Below are positions 31,629 through 41,700 of a stretch of 64,000 nt of DNA, in pieces. Source of the stretch: Hyalangium versicolor (GTDB lineage: Bacteria; Myxococcota; Myxococcia; Myxococcales; Myxococcaceae). Location: NCBI RefSeq assembly GCF_020103695.1, contig NZ_JAHXBF010000026.1:1-64000 (forward strand), read 5' to 3'. The first letter of the stretch is position 1. Each line of letters opens with the position of its first letter. The notes beneath the pieces are model-generated. The model did no database searches, had not been told where the DNA came from, and worked only from the letters and a program-made list of their open reading frames with translations. Both the position numbers and the translations under genes were made by a program.

Positions 31629-32765
31629 TCACGCGCCGGCGAGCACCGCGATGATGAGGCCGATGGCGAACAGGGCGAACACCCCCATCAGCACCAGCGG
31701 CACCATCTTCTGCTTGTCCATCAGCCCACCCAGTCCAGCACCGCCGCCCTCGGCCAACTCGTCGCTGGGGCGAGGCCTCGGTGGAGGCGGCTCGGGCTCG
31801 GGTTCTGGATCAGGTTCGGGAGCCTCAGCGGCGGCTTCCGGCTCGGCCGCGGGTTCGGGCGCGGGTTCCGGTTCAGGCGCGGGCTCCGGCTCGGGAGGCG
31901 GGGCCTCTTCCTTGGGCGGTTCCTCCTTGGGCTCTTCCTTCGGAGGGGCCGGCTTGGGCCGCTTCGAGTTGAACTTGGGCGCCGGGAGGTTCTGCGTGTT
32001 CTCCTCTTCGTCCCCAGGGCCGCTGTTGTCGGGCTCGTCCGGGAGCACCACGGACGGCTCGGACATGTCGGTCGGATCCACGTAGAGCAGGCGGGTGTTG
32101 CCCACCTCGATCTCATCGTTGTCCTTGAGCGTCTTGCGGTTGACCTTCTTCTTGTTGACCTTGATGCCGTTGCGGCTGCCCAGGTCCTCCACGTGCGTGC
32201 CGGCCCAGTCGCGGCGGAACTTCACGTGCCGCCGGGAGACCAGGTCGTCCTTGAAGACAATGTCCGCCGTCTCGTCCCGCCCGATGATGAACTCCTGGGC
32301 GTCGTTGATCTCGATGCGCTCGCCCTCGCGAGGGCCGTTCATGATGCGGAAGTAGGGGCCCTCGCCGCTCTTGATGCCGCGCACCGCGTCCTTGACGAGG
32401 CTGCGAGCCACGAAGGACGTCTTCTCCGAGCGCACGTCCGCCGGCAGATCCGCGACCTGGGTGAACGTCACGTCGAACTGGGCAATGGCGATGATGTCTC
32501 CGTTGCGCAGGCGGTGCTTCTCGCCCTTGGGCAGGGGCTTGCCGTTGATCTGGGTGCCATAGGCACTGCCCAGATCCTCCAGGAAGTAGAGGGTGCCTTC
32601 CTGGGAGATGCGCGCGTGGTTGCGAGAGACGGCCTGTTGCGCCAGCACCACCTGGCAGCCCTTGTCGCGGCCCAGGGTGATGCTTGCCTCATCGAGCGTG
32701 TGCTCGACGGGCCTGGCGGAACTGCCGGCCTCGCTGCGCTGCGTGACGGTCAGCCGGACGCTCAT
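31629..32765 (-). CDS. Double-FHA-domain protein with C-terminal membrane anchor
   Basis: 378 aa. FHA domain 1 lies at about 25-90 (ITLGRDKGCQVVL, SRNHARIS, LGSAYGTQING) and FHA domain 2 at about 150-225 (FIIGRDETADIVF, SRRHVKF, LGSRNGIKVN). Both keep the phosphothreonine-binding Arg, Ser-x-x-His and Asn-Gly residues. A Pro/Glu/Ala-rich linker (about 255-345) leads to one TM at the very C-terminus (about 352-375). Injectisome SctD also has a cytoplasmic FHA domain, but SctD continues with periplasmic ring domains, which are missing here. It may be a signalling scaffold or a divergent partner of the secretion machine. Confidence 0.88.
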   Translation of the reverse strand: MSVRLTVTQRSEAGSSARPVEHTLDEASITLGRDKGCQVVLAQQAVSRNHARISQEGTLYFLEDLGSAYGTQINGKPLPKGEKHRLRNGDIIAIAQFDVTFTQVADLPADVRSEKTSFVARSLVKDAVRGIKSGEGPYFRIMNGPREGERIEINDAQEFIIGRDETADIVFKDDLVSRRHVKFRRDWAGTHVEDLGSRNGIKVNKKKVNRKTLKDNDEIEVGNTRLLYVDPTDMSEPSVVLPDEPDNSGPGDEEENTQNLPAPKFNSKRPKPAPPKEEPKEEPPKEEAPPPEPEPAPEPEPAPEPAAEPEAAAEAPEPDPEPEPEPPPPRPRPSDELAEGGGAGLGGLMDKQKMVPLVLMGVFALFAIGLIIAVLAGA

Positions 32766-32816
32766 CGCGAGGACATCAGTATCAGCGGAGGAGGGGAGAG
32801 GACAGGGAGAAGGGGC

Positions 32817-33869
32817 TCAGAAGGTGTCTTGGGCGAGGAACCGCTCGCACGTCTCGGTCTCGGTGGGGAACTCCTCGGCGGTGCCGAACTTGAGGAAGTT
32901 CTTGCACGCAATGGTGGCCGCGTCTCGCTTCTGCGCTTCCTGGTAGATCTTGAAGAGGCCAAAGTGGCAGGGGGCATACTTGCCGTCCAGACGCAGGCAC
33001 TTCTTGTAGGTCTTCTCCTCCTCGGACACCATGCCTTTCTCGTTGTAGTTCTGGGCGAGGATGAAGAGCGAGGGGGCGGTGTTCTCGGCCGTCTGCGTGT
33101 CCTTCATTTCCTTCATGGCCGAGTCGGTGAGCGAGGCCTTGCGCTGGGCGATGGCCAGGTTGTTGAGGCACTGGGGATTCTTGGGGGCCAGGTTGACGCA
33201 GGTGGCGAAGGCGTCCTTGGCCTCGGCGAAGCGGCTGAGCTCCATGAGGGTGGCGCCGTAGTCGTGCCAGTAGTCCGGCACGCCGGGGGACAGCTGCGCC
33301 GCCTTGCCAATGTCCTCGGCGGCCTCTTCGTAGCGGCCCTGGCTGTAGGCGATGGTACCCAGGCTGTGGTGCGCGTCCGCGATGTTGGGGTTCACCGCGA
33401 TGATGGTGCGCAGCTCCTTCTTGGCCTCGTCCAGCTTGTCCATCTTCATGTAGGTGAGGGCCAGGTTGTAGCGCGCCTCGAGGTAGTCCGGGTTGACCTT
33501 CAGGGCGCGCTGGAAGTTGTCGTGCGCCTTCCCGTAGGAGCCCTCCTGCAGGTAGATGAAACCGAGGTTCTGGTAGGCCTGGGCCTGCTCGTTGTTGTAG
33601 CGCAGCGCCTTGATGAAGAAGTCCTTGGCCTCCGAGGTGCGGCCCTGGTTCAGGCGGATGAGGCCCTTGTTCACCCAGAGGTCCGCATAGGTGGGCGAGA
33701 ACTCCAGTCCCAGATCGCAGTAGACCTCGGCCTTCTCCAGATCGGGGATGGCGAGCTGCTGGACGCACAGCTCGTTGTTGAGCAGGGCGCGCTCGTGCAC
33801 CGGGGGAGAGGAGAGGCAGGCGGACAGGGGAAGCAGGGCGAGCGCACAGAGGGCGGAGGTCAAACGCAT
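32817..33869 (-). CDS. TPR lipoprotein (Tgl/PilF-like)
   Basis: 350 aa from the ATG at 33869 (MRLTSALCALALLPLSAC, Cys18 in the lipobox). It is nearly all TPR repeats, about eight (such as ADLWVNKGLIRLNQGRTSEA, AYQNLGFIYLQEGSYGKAHD, ARYNLALTYMKMDKLDEAKK). Outer-membrane TPR lipoproteins of this type include secretin pilotins. None of the window's genes encodes a secretin, so the client is unknown. It is upstream of and co-directional with the FHA gene (51 bp gap). Confidence 0.85.
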   Translation of the reverse strand: MRLTSALCALALLPLSACLSSPPVHERALLNNELCVQQLAIPDLEKAEVYCDLGLEFSPTYADLWVNKGLIRLNQGRTSEAKDFFIKALRYNNEQAQAYQNLGFIYLQEGSYGKAHDNFQRALKVNPDYLEARYNLALTYMKMDKLDEAKKELRTIIAVNPNIADAHHSLGTIAYSQGRYEEAAEDIGKAAQLSPGVPDYWHDYGATLMELSRFAEAKDAFATCVNLAPKNPQCLNNLAIAQRKASLTDSAMKEMKDTQTAENTAPSLFILAQNYNEKGMVSEEEKTYKKCLRLDGKYAPCHFGLFKIYQEAQKRDAATIACKNFLKFGTAEEFPTETETCERFLAQDTF

Positions 33870-33971
33870 GGCCGCGCGAGTGTAGGGGAGGAAGTGTAGG
33901 AGGATCAACGCCCCCCTGGGTTGAAATCCAAGCTGTTTTCCAAGGGTTACGTCGGTAGAGTCCGGGCCACC

Positions 33972-34487
33972 ATGCGTACGCTCCTCTGTGCCCTAGGGCT
34001 CGCCGTGGCCCTCTTCGGGGCTTCTCCGGCTCATGCCCAGTTCGCCAACCGCAGCCTGGGCCTGTCATTTGGCTACATGGATTTCAACCGCACGGGAGGC
34101 CTCGAAGGGGGCTACTTCGTGGGGTTCGACGCCAGCTACTACATCGAGAGTGGCTTCGATCTGGTGTCGCTGACGAAGCTGTCCTTCCCGAAGGATCCCG
34201 CAACGGGCAAGCGGGTGGTGGGTGTGGCGCCGTCCCTTGGCATCCGCTACCTCTTCCTGGAGGAGACGTTCCGACCATACGCGGGGACGGACATCAGCTA
34301 CCTGCTCGTCTTCAAGCCGGACACCACGGCGCAGTACGTGGGGCTGGGGCCGAACCTGGGCTTCGACTACTTCGTCACCGACACGGTGAGCCTGGGGCTG
34401 CGAGGGCAGTACAACTTCTACATCGCCCTCAACGAGAAGACGCAGACGTCGCTCACCTTCTCCGTGGGCGCGGCGGCTTACTTCTAG
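33972..34487 (+). CDS. Small outer-membrane beta-barrel protein
   Basis: 171 aa with a signal peptide (residues 1-22, ending ASPAHAQ) and alternating beta-strand pattern ending in Phe (VGAAAYF), the usual C-terminal signal for BAM insertion. Probably an eight-stranded barrel of the OmpA/OmpW-like size class. It is divergent from the TPR lipoprotein gene. No function is evident. Confidence 0.8.
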   Translation: MRTLLCALGLAVALFGASPAHAQFANRSLGLSFGYMDFNRTGGLEGGYFVGFDASYYIESGFDLVSLTKLSFPKDPATGKRVVGVAPSLGIRYLFLEETFRPYAGTDISYLLVFKPDTTAQYVGLGPNLGFDYFVTDTVSLGLRGQYNFYIALNEKTQTSLTFSVGAAAYF

Positions 34488-34620
34488 GAAGGCGCGGGGG
34501 TGGGTGCGCACCCCGGGGACGCGGCGGGCCCGATGCTGGTAGGGTGCCGCCGGGCGCCGGGTGTCTGCCTCCACAGCCTCCGTGCGGGGTTCCCGGCCCG
34601 CTGCGAGGAGTGGAACCGCC

Positions 34621-36573
34621 ATGCGTCGTCTATCCGTCCTGGTCCTGTGCGCCGTCTGCTTCGCCCTGCCGCTGTCCACGGGCTGCGGCGGTGGGGATGA
34701 CCCCGAGCCTGACGCGGGTACGCCGCCTCCGCCTCCGCCACCCCCGGATGCGGGGCCGCCGGACGCGGGTCCCAAGCCGGATGCGGGGTCGGTCGACCTG
34801 GTGAGGCCCACCGTGCTGTCGTTCTCGCCGAGTGACGGAGAGACGGGAGTCGCTCCGGAGAGCTTCATCGAGGTGTCCTTCAGCGAGGCGATGCAGACGG
34901 ATCGCGGGACGATCCAGATCATCCCGAGCACGGGGTTGCCGAACAACGGCCTGTTCACCGCACGGACTCAGGACTGGGACCTCTCGAAGAAGAAGGTCAC
35001 CTTCCAGTTCCCGTCCGGGTTGCCGCTCAAGGCGAAGCTGACGGTCAACATCAGCAGCTTCGCGGACGTGGCCGGCAACCCCATGCAGGGCCTGGTCACC
35101 TTCAGCTTCACGGTGAGCGACGGCATGCCTCCTCGCGTCACCGCGGCCTCGCCGGCCGAGGGCGCCGCCAGCGTGCCGACCAACACCACGCAGGTGTCCT
35201 TCACCTTCAACGAGCCCATGGACGTCACCGCGGGCACGCTCGTGCCGGGCAGCGGCCTCACGCTGGGAGAGGTCTCCTGGACGGGCAACCAGGTCATCAC
35301 CGGCATCATCACGAGCGCGCTCGTCTACAACGCCAACTACACGGTGAAGCTCAACGGCTTCCGCAACATCAATGGCAAGGCGCTGGATGGGACGCAGTAC
35401 CTGGGAGACGGCACGCTGAACTTCGGCACCGGGCCGGACGTAACGCCTCCCACGGTGGTATCGGGCAGCCCGACGGAGGGGGCCACCGGGGTGCTCCCCG
35501 AGAACACCCAGTACGTGGTGATCACCTTCAGCGAGCCCATGGACAAGACGCAGGGCAAGGCCGACCTGTACCAGAATGGGACGAGGACGGAGACGCTCAC
35601 CCCGGTGTGGTCCAGTGATGGGTTCAACGTCACCTACGACGTGCAGTTCAAGTTGAGCTACAGCGCCGCGGTGCGCGTGGTCCTCACGGGCTTCAAGGAC
35701 AAGTCGGCCAATGCTCTCAACGGCACGCCGTACCTCGGTGATGGGGCGCTCACGTTTGGTACTGGGGCAGACACCGTGAAGCCCTACGTGATCAGCTCCA
35801 ACCCGGCCGAGGGCGAGCAGATCTACCCGCTGGAGGTGTACGTCACCGGCGGCAACCCGCCGACGGCCTGGCGCAAGATCTTCACCTTCCAGTTCAGCGA
35901 GAAGATGAACGCCTCCGTTACGCGCGTGACGCTGCACGAGTCGGGCAGCCCGTACAACTCCCGCATCCTCGACGGCGTCTGGTCCGCCGATCAGCGGACG
36001 CTGACCGTGACCGTCTACCCGCCGGCGCCGAACCAGTTGCCGCTCATCGACGACTACTTCGGGTACTACATGGACCTCACCCAGCTGAAGGATCTGGCTG
36101 GCAACACGCTGGACCCGGCCGTACCCGTGCTGGGAGATGGGCACCTGGACTTCCAGACGCTGCCCAACTTCCCGCTGCTCAACCACGCCTGCGAGCATGC
36201 GCTGACCCTGACGCCCATCGCCATTGCCGCCACGGCGACCTACTCCGCCTCCTCGCCCACGACGGATCAGGTGCACACGCGCTACGAGCTGACGCTGCCC
36301 AGCAACGGTACCAGCTACACGGGCTACACCAAGCTGCAGTTGCCGACGCTCTACTCCTATACCGCGTTCATGGATCGCGACATCGACCTGACGATCGCTG
36401 ATCCTGCCTACCCCAACTCGCCGATCGTCGTGAGCAAGGCCGCCGTGCGGTCGCCGTGCACCGGCATCACGCACCGGGCCATCTTCCAGACCCCCGCCGC
36501 CACGGTGTTGCAGGTGCGCAGCGGCCCGTTCTCCGAGTCGAAGTACCGCCTCATCATCGAGAATGGATACTGA
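34621..36573 (+). CDS. Surface lipoprotein with four Ig-like (Big_5/SbsA-type) domains
   Basis: 650 aa. The signal peptide ends in lipobox STGC (Cys22), followed by a Pro/Asp/Gly linker rich in PDAG. Four similar domains begin with RPTVLSFSPSDGETGVAPES, PPRVTAASPAEGAASVP, PPTVVSGSPTEGATGVLPEN and KPYVISSNPAEGEQ, each followed by an SFSEAM or TFSEPM type strand, diagnostic of bacterial Ig-like SbsA domains. The C-terminal 130 residues form another beta-rich part. Probably an extracellular adhesive or structural protein. Confidence 0.85.
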   Translation: MRRLSVLVLCAVCFALPLSTGCGGGDDPEPDAGTPPPPPPPPDAGPPDAGPKPDAGSVDLVRPTVLSFSPSDGETGVAPESFIEVSFSEAMQTDRGTIQIIPSTGLPNNGLFTARTQDWDLSKKKVTFQFPSGLPLKAKLTVNISSFADVAGNPMQGLVTFSFTVSDGMPPRVTAASPAEGAASVPTNTTQVSFTFNEPMDVTAGTLVPGSGLTLGEVSWTGNQVITGIITSALVYNANYTVKLNGFRNINGKALDGTQYLGDGTLNFGTGPDVTPPTVVSGSPTEGATGVLPENTQYVVITFSEPMDKTQGKADLYQNGTRTETLTPVWSSDGFNVTYDVQFKLSYSAAVRVVLTGFKDKSANALNGTPYLGDGALTFGTGADTVKPYVISSNPAEGEQIYPLEVYVTGGNPPTAWRKIFTFQFSEKMNASVTRVTLHESGSPYNSRILDGVWSADQRTLTVTVYPPAPNQLPLIDDYFGYYMDLTQLKDLAGNTLDPAVPVLGDGHLDFQTLPNFPLLNHACEHALTLTPIAIAATATYSASSPTTDQVHTRYELTLPSNGTSYTGYTKLQLPTLYSYTAFMDRDIDLTIADPAYPNSPIVVSKAAVRSPCTGITHRAIFQTPAATVLQVRSGPFSESKYRLIIENGY

Positions 36574-36614
36574 GCCCCGCCCGCCCGGTCTGCCCGAAAC
36601 GGCGGGCCGGGCTC
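36572..36614. terminator. Bidirectional terminator between convergent genes
   Basis: GAGCCC at 36572-36577 (then CCGCC) pairs with GGCGGGCCGGGCTC (36601-36614) across a 15-20 nt loop, between two convergent genes whose stops are only 48 bp apart. Confidence 0.6.
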
Positions 36615-36620
36615 GGGTGC

Positions 36621-37433
36621 TCAGGCGCTCAGCGAGGCGCGTGGGCGGGACCTGGGGAGCTTCGCCCTCGCGTTCTGTGGGGGCACCAGGGCCGCGGCCA
36701 CCAGCAGCGTCCACTTCTCATCCGAGAGGTGGGCCGGCTTCTCCATGGCCAGCGCCTCCTGGAGCCGGGCTCCGAGCGCGGAGAAGAGCTGGAGCCGGGC
36801 CTCCATGCGCAGCTCCTCGCGGCGCAGGGCGGCCGAGAGGATGACCTCGCGCTCCTCGGTGGAGAGCTTCTTCACCCGGGCGACGAAGAGGGGATCGGCC
36901 AGCAGTCCCTCCTCGCCGGTGGTCCCCAGCGCGGAGGGCACCTTGAGCCGGCGCTCGCGCACGACGATGGTGCCCGCGAGCATGTCTCCCAGCCGCTGGT
37001 GCGAGCGGGACACGAGAGCGGTGATGCCGCCTACCAGGTAGAACAGGGGGAGCCGGTCCACCGGGCGGACCAGGTTGCGCAGTGCCGCGTGGTAGAAGCC
37101 GATGCGGACTCCACTCTCCTGGATGACCCGCAGGGACATGACGCGCTTGCCGACCGTCTGCCCGCTCCAGGCCGTCTCCAGCCCGATGCCGTAGCCCCAG
37201 TCCACCAGGAAGTAGATGACCAGGCTGAGCGCGCTGGCGAAGCCTGGGAAGGCCATCATCGCGATGTTGAGGATCGCCAGCACCACCCCTGTGCCCATCA
37301 TCACCAGGATCGAGTCCAGCAGCCAGGCGAGGAAGCGCGAGTAGATGCCCGCGAGGGTGAAGCGGAACTCCACGTACTCGGGAGTGAGGACGGTGTGGCT
37401 GCTGTCGAGCAGCGTGTCGGAAGCGGGCGTCAC
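36621..37433 (-). CDS. RDD-family membrane protein
   Basis: 270 aa. The RDD domain (about 15-165) has the defining Arg and Asp residues: FLAWLLDSILVMMGTGVVLA, then WSGQTVGKRVMSLRVIQ, with about three TMs. The C-terminal third is a cytoplasmic charged helix bundle. RDD proteins often accompany SpoIIM, MoxR and DUF58 genes. That cluster is present here but 8 kb away, starting near 44974. Function unknown, possibly transport-related. Confidence 0.88.
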   Translation of the reverse strand: MTPASDTLLDSSHTVLTPEYVEFRFTLAGIYSRFLAWLLDSILVMMGTGVVLAILNIAMMAFPGFASALSLVIYFLVDWGYGIGLETAWSGQTVGKRVMSLRVIQESGVRIGFYHAALRNLVRPVDRLPLFYLVGGITALVSRSHQRLGDMLAGTIVVRERRLKVPSALGTTGEEGLLADPLFVARVKKLSTEEREVILSAALRREELRMEARLQLFSALGARLQEALAMEKPAHLSDEKWTLLVAAALVPPQNARAKLPRSRPRASLSA

Positions 37434-37554
37434 TTCCCCAGTCTAGATCAACGTTCGTGATTCTCGAGAGCACCGCTCGACCGGCAAGCGCCAGGCTCGC
37501 TGTCAGAGGCCTCTGCTTGGATGGAAGAGTCTTGTAACGAGGAGGGTGGCGGGG

Positions 37555-38751
37555 ATGGAACACAAGGGGCTCGTGGCACGGGTGTCGGAGCAGTTGGAGC
37601 GGCTGATTGCGCTGGGCCATATGCCCAAGGACACGCTGCCGTCCGAGCGGGTGATGGCCAAACGCTATGGGGTGTCGCGCACCACCATCCGTGGAGCGCT
37701 GCAGGGGCTGGCGGCCCGAGGACTCATCGTCCAACACCCTGGGCGCCAGAGTCGCACGGTGGGACTCGGTGAGGCCCTGTCCCTCGAGAGCCTGAAGCTG
37801 TTGCTGCCCGAGGGGCGCACGGACCTGGACCGCCGGTATCTGCTGGAGGGCTACTTCTCCCTGAAACGAGAGGTGACAGTGGAGTTGCTGGCGGCCTGCT
37901 GCGAACACGCCAGTCCGCAAGACGTGGAGCTGCTCAAGAGTGCCAGCTTTGTGCTCAGGGATGACGCGCGCTGGCAGGAGGAGCCCCGGAGGTGGGCGCA
38001 GCGAGAGTTCGAATTGCTGAGGTTGGCAGCCCGAGCTGCGGACCGTCCCGGCCACATGCTGCTCATCGTCACATTGGAGAAGGCCTTCTGGGGCGTGGCC
38101 GAGAGCGTGCTGCCCGCCCTGCAAGCGGAGGCTGTCCGAGAATGGGCCATGTTCGTGTTCGACGCGTTGGTCGACCGCGACGCCCAGTTGGTGCGTCGGG
38201 AGCTGCCGGCACTGCTGAAGGCGGTGGATGGGCCGATGCTCGACCGCCTGGCTCCTGTCAGCGATGCGCACATGGAACCCGCGTCCCCCGCCACGCCCGT
38301 GGAGGTGCCCCTGTCCGGCGAGACCGCCGCCGACTGGTATGCTGGCCATACCAGTTCGCAACCCGCTCGGCCGACAGGGGGGCTCCCGATTCAAGACGTG
38401 GAGCCCGCGTCTGTGTCCCCCATGCCGAGCCGGAGCGCGCCTGCGGACTCATCGGTCTCGCCCTCTGCTGGCGGGTTTCAGGGGACCTTCGGCAGCCTTG
38501 AACGCAGTGCGCATCCACCCGGTCTACTCTCTGCCAGCACGGTTCTCCTCGAGAGGAATGGCGCTCCGCCCACCCTTTTCCTGGCCTTGGCGGCTCGTTC
38601 TTCCGAACGCGCTGAAGCCCATCCTGGCTCAGGCTCCGGGGATTCGCAGGAGCCAACGGGCGAACGGTGTGTCTTGGGGCTCCATCCTGAGGGAGAACCG
38701 TCGCCTGACCGGGGGGCAGGGGAGCATCATTCCGGAAAGTCCCATTCATAG
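37555..38751 (+). CDS. GntR-family transcriptional regulator with low-complexity C-terminal tail
   Basis: 398 aa from the ATG at 37555, with GAGGAGGG at 37540-37547. The winged helix-turn-helix is at about 1-70 (LPSERVMAKRYGVSRTTIRG, LQGLAARGLIVQHPGR). A helical FadR/FCD-like effector domain follows (about 80-235, ending DRDAQLVRRELPALLKAVDG). The last 150 residues are Pro/Ser/Ala-rich with no clear fold. They may be a frame-worn remnant or a disordered tail. The ligand is unknown. Confidence 0.8.
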   Translation: MEHKGLVARVSEQLERLIALGHMPKDTLPSERVMAKRYGVSRTTIRGALQGLAARGLIVQHPGRQSRTVGLGEALSLESLKLLLPEGRTDLDRRYLLEGYFSLKREVTVELLAACCEHASPQDVELLKSASFVLRDDARWQEEPRRWAQREFELLRLAARAADRPGHMLLIVTLEKAFWGVAESVLPALQAEAVREWAMFVFDALVDRDAQLVRRELPALLKAVDGPMLDRLAPVSDAHMEPASPATPVEVPLSGETAADWYAGHTSSQPARPTGGLPIQDVEPASVSPMPSRSAPADSSVSPSAGGFQGTFGSLERSAHPPGLLSASTVLLERNGAPPTLFLALAARSSERAEAHPGSGSGDSQEPTGERCVLGLHPEGEPSPDRGAGEHHSGKSHS

Positions 38752-38772
38752 GTTAGGCTGCGTCCTCCTATC

Positions 38773-41700
38773 GTGGCCGAATCCGAGTCTTCCTGGGGCC
38801 AGCGCCTGTGGCCCGCGGCGACCTTTCAGTTCGCCCTCATTGCCGGCGTGACGCAGCTGAAGACGGCTGCGAACGCGCTGGTCTTGTCGCGCTTCGAGTC
38901 CCAGGCGCTGCCCTATCTCTATCTGGTCGGTGCGTTGCTCACGGCTGCACTCACCGTGTTGCCTCGTCCACGCCCGGACTCGCCCACTGAGTCTCCCGGC
39001 GTGCTCACCGCCGTGGCGAGCCTCATCACCCTGGGACTGGCCGCCGGCGTCTCCGCGGGCCAGCGTCTGCCGGCCATCGCGCTCTACCTCTTCGTGGATG
39101 CCTTCACCACGTTCGTGTCCCTGCGGTTCTGGGGACGGATGTCGGCCGCATTCGATGCTCGTGAGGCCCGGCGCGCCTTCACCGCGCTCAATGGCTTCGG
39201 CATGGGCGGAGGCATCGTCGGCGGACTGCTCGTGAAGGCCATGGCCGAGCGGCTCGGCACTCCGGTGGTCGTGGCCAGCGGCGCGGTGGGACTGTTCATC
39301 GCCGGTATCGTCTTCCGCTTCCACACGGGCGCGGTGGCCATGCCCGCTCGTTCCCGGCACGCCGCCATGACGGCCGAGCCCTGGATCTACTTCGCCCAGA
39401 GCCCCTACGCCCAGGTGCTGGGCGCGCTGGGCATTGCCTTCGCCGTGCTGTCTTCCTTCGTGGACTACCTGTTCCGCCTGCGCGTCGAGGGCACGCTGAG
39501 CGAGGATGGGCTGGCGGCGCTGTTTGGCTCGCTGCAGCTGTGGATCGGCCTGTTCTGCGTCGGCTTCCAACTGCTGGTGGCTCAGCGGCTGCTGGGGAAG
39601 CTCGGGCTGCTGCGCTACCTGGCGCTCGTGCCGCTGGTGCTCGGGCCGTTGGCCGCCGCCACGCTCGTCACCCATGAGCTGTGGCCTGTCCACCTGTTGC
39701 GGTTGGTGGAGACGGCGGTCAGCTATTCCATCCTTCCCGTGGGCATCCAACTGCTCTACGCGGCCGTGCCGGATGAGCAGCGCGAGGCCATGCGCGCCGC
39801 CGTCGACGGTCTGCTGCGCAAGGGTGGCGTGGTGCTCGCGGGTGTGCTGCTCATCGGCGCGGGCCGGGCTGCCACGGGCACCACCATGGCCGTGGCCGTG
39901 GTCGGGTTGTGCATGGCGCTCGGCGTGCTGCTGTTCCGGCTCAAGCCCGCCTATGTGGAGGCGCTCGAGGAGCAGGTTGGCGCCCCCGTCGAGGATGAGG
40001 TCCAGGTGGGCGGCGAGACGCAGAAGCTGCTCGTGGACTCGCTGGCCGCCAGCACTCCGGAGCGCGTTCTGCGCGCTGTCGACCTGATGTCTCAGGCCGA
40101 GGTGCCGCTCCGGCCCCACCTGGCCGCGCTGCTCGCCCACCCCAATGAGCGGGTGGTGGAGCGCGGCGTGGAACTGGCGCTGAAGCTGGAAGCCCATGAG
40201 ACGGCGCCCACCCTCGAGCGGCTCGTGGAGTCTGGCCCGCGGCGCCCCAGGGACCAGGCCGTGTGGGCCCTGGCTCGCCTGTCTCCAGATCGGGCTGACC
40301 GGTTGCTACCCTCGCTCCTGGACAGTCCGGACATTGGTCTGCGCTGTGCGGCCATCGGTGCCCTCCTGCATACCCAGGGCAACAGCGAGGCCCTGGCCTC
40401 GCTCAGCGAGCTGCTGGCCCGCGGCGCCCAGGCCCCCGTGGCCGAGAGGCGCGAGGTCTCCAAGCTGCTCGGACGCCTCAAGGATGCTCGGTTCGCGCAG
40501 CCGCTGGCGCGATATCTCGCAGATCCGGACCTCTCCGTGCGTCGCGTGGCCATCGACGCGGCAGGCGTCGGCGGCTATCTGGAGCTGGCGCCGCGGCTGC
40601 TGACCTTTCTCACCTGGCGCGAGGAGCGGCGCACGGCGCGCAATGCCCTCGCGGCGCTGGGCGACCGGGTGATGCCCCTGCTGGAAGTCACCCTCAACAA
40701 CCGTTCCGCCCCGTTGGCTCAGCGGCTGCAACTGCCGCGCGTGCTGCGCCTCATCGGTACCCAGGATGCGCTCCACGCGTTCCTCTTCTCCAACGTGCAG
40801 GACGATGCCTTCCTGCATTTCCGCATCGGCGCGGAGATGTCTCGCCTGCGTGACGAGCACCCCGAGTACGAGGTGGACGTGGCGCGTGTGCGCGAGGCGA
40901 TCGGCCGGCGCCGGGAGACGTACCGCTCGCTGGTGCAGGCCTTCCGGGATCTGCGCGTGGCGCTGGGGGACAGCTCGCTGCTCACGCGCGCCGTGGGCGA
41001 CCGGCTGGACCAGGCGCTGGAGCTGTCCTTCTTCCTGCTCGGGCTGCTCTACACCCCGCAGACGATGCGGCGCGTGCACCAGCACCTGGTGGGCAAGGAC
41101 CCGCGCCGCAGGGCCTATGCACTGGAGCTGATGGATGCCCTCGTCGCCGAGGAGGATCGCGAGCTCGTCATGGAGCAGATCGAGGCCCATCACCGCGAGC
41201 TCCCTCCAGGTGCGTTGGGGCGTCTGGAATCTCACCTGGAGGTGCTCGTCCAGAGCGAGGATGTGGTGCTTCGCGCTTGCGCGCGCCATGTGACGCAGCG
41301 TCTGAGCTCCCTGGTCGTACCGTCTCCGCAGGAGAACGACATGAGTGAAGGGACCGTGCAGAAGATGTTCGCGCTCGAGGGCGTCAGCGTCTTCTCCCAG
41401 AGCGATGTGGACGACATCGCCGCGGTGGCGGCGGTGGCCAAGGAAGTCCGCTTCCGCGTCGGCGAGCGCATCTTCAGCCAGGGCGATCCCGGAGACGCGC
41501 TCTACGTCATCGTCGAGGGCGTGGTGGACCACTTCCGCGACGGCGAGCACGTGCTGCGCAGCCAGGCCAAGGAGACCTTTGGGGACGTGAGCCTGCTCGA
41601 CGGCGCGCCGCGGCCCACCGAAGTCGTCGCGGTGGAGGACACGCGTGTGCTCGTCATCGACCGCCGGGACTTCCTCGATCTGCTCGCCGATCGCCCGGAG

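Noticed and set aside
31629..32765. Double-FHA protein named as SctD
   Set aside because: SctD needs a periplasmic ring-building part after the TM. Here the TM ends the protein, so only a possible functional link is noted.
38746..40197. Minus-strand 483-codon open frame opposite the transporter chimera
   Set aside because: His/Gln/Arg-rich composition without domains. It is a shadow of the plus-strand gene with TM and HEAT patterns.
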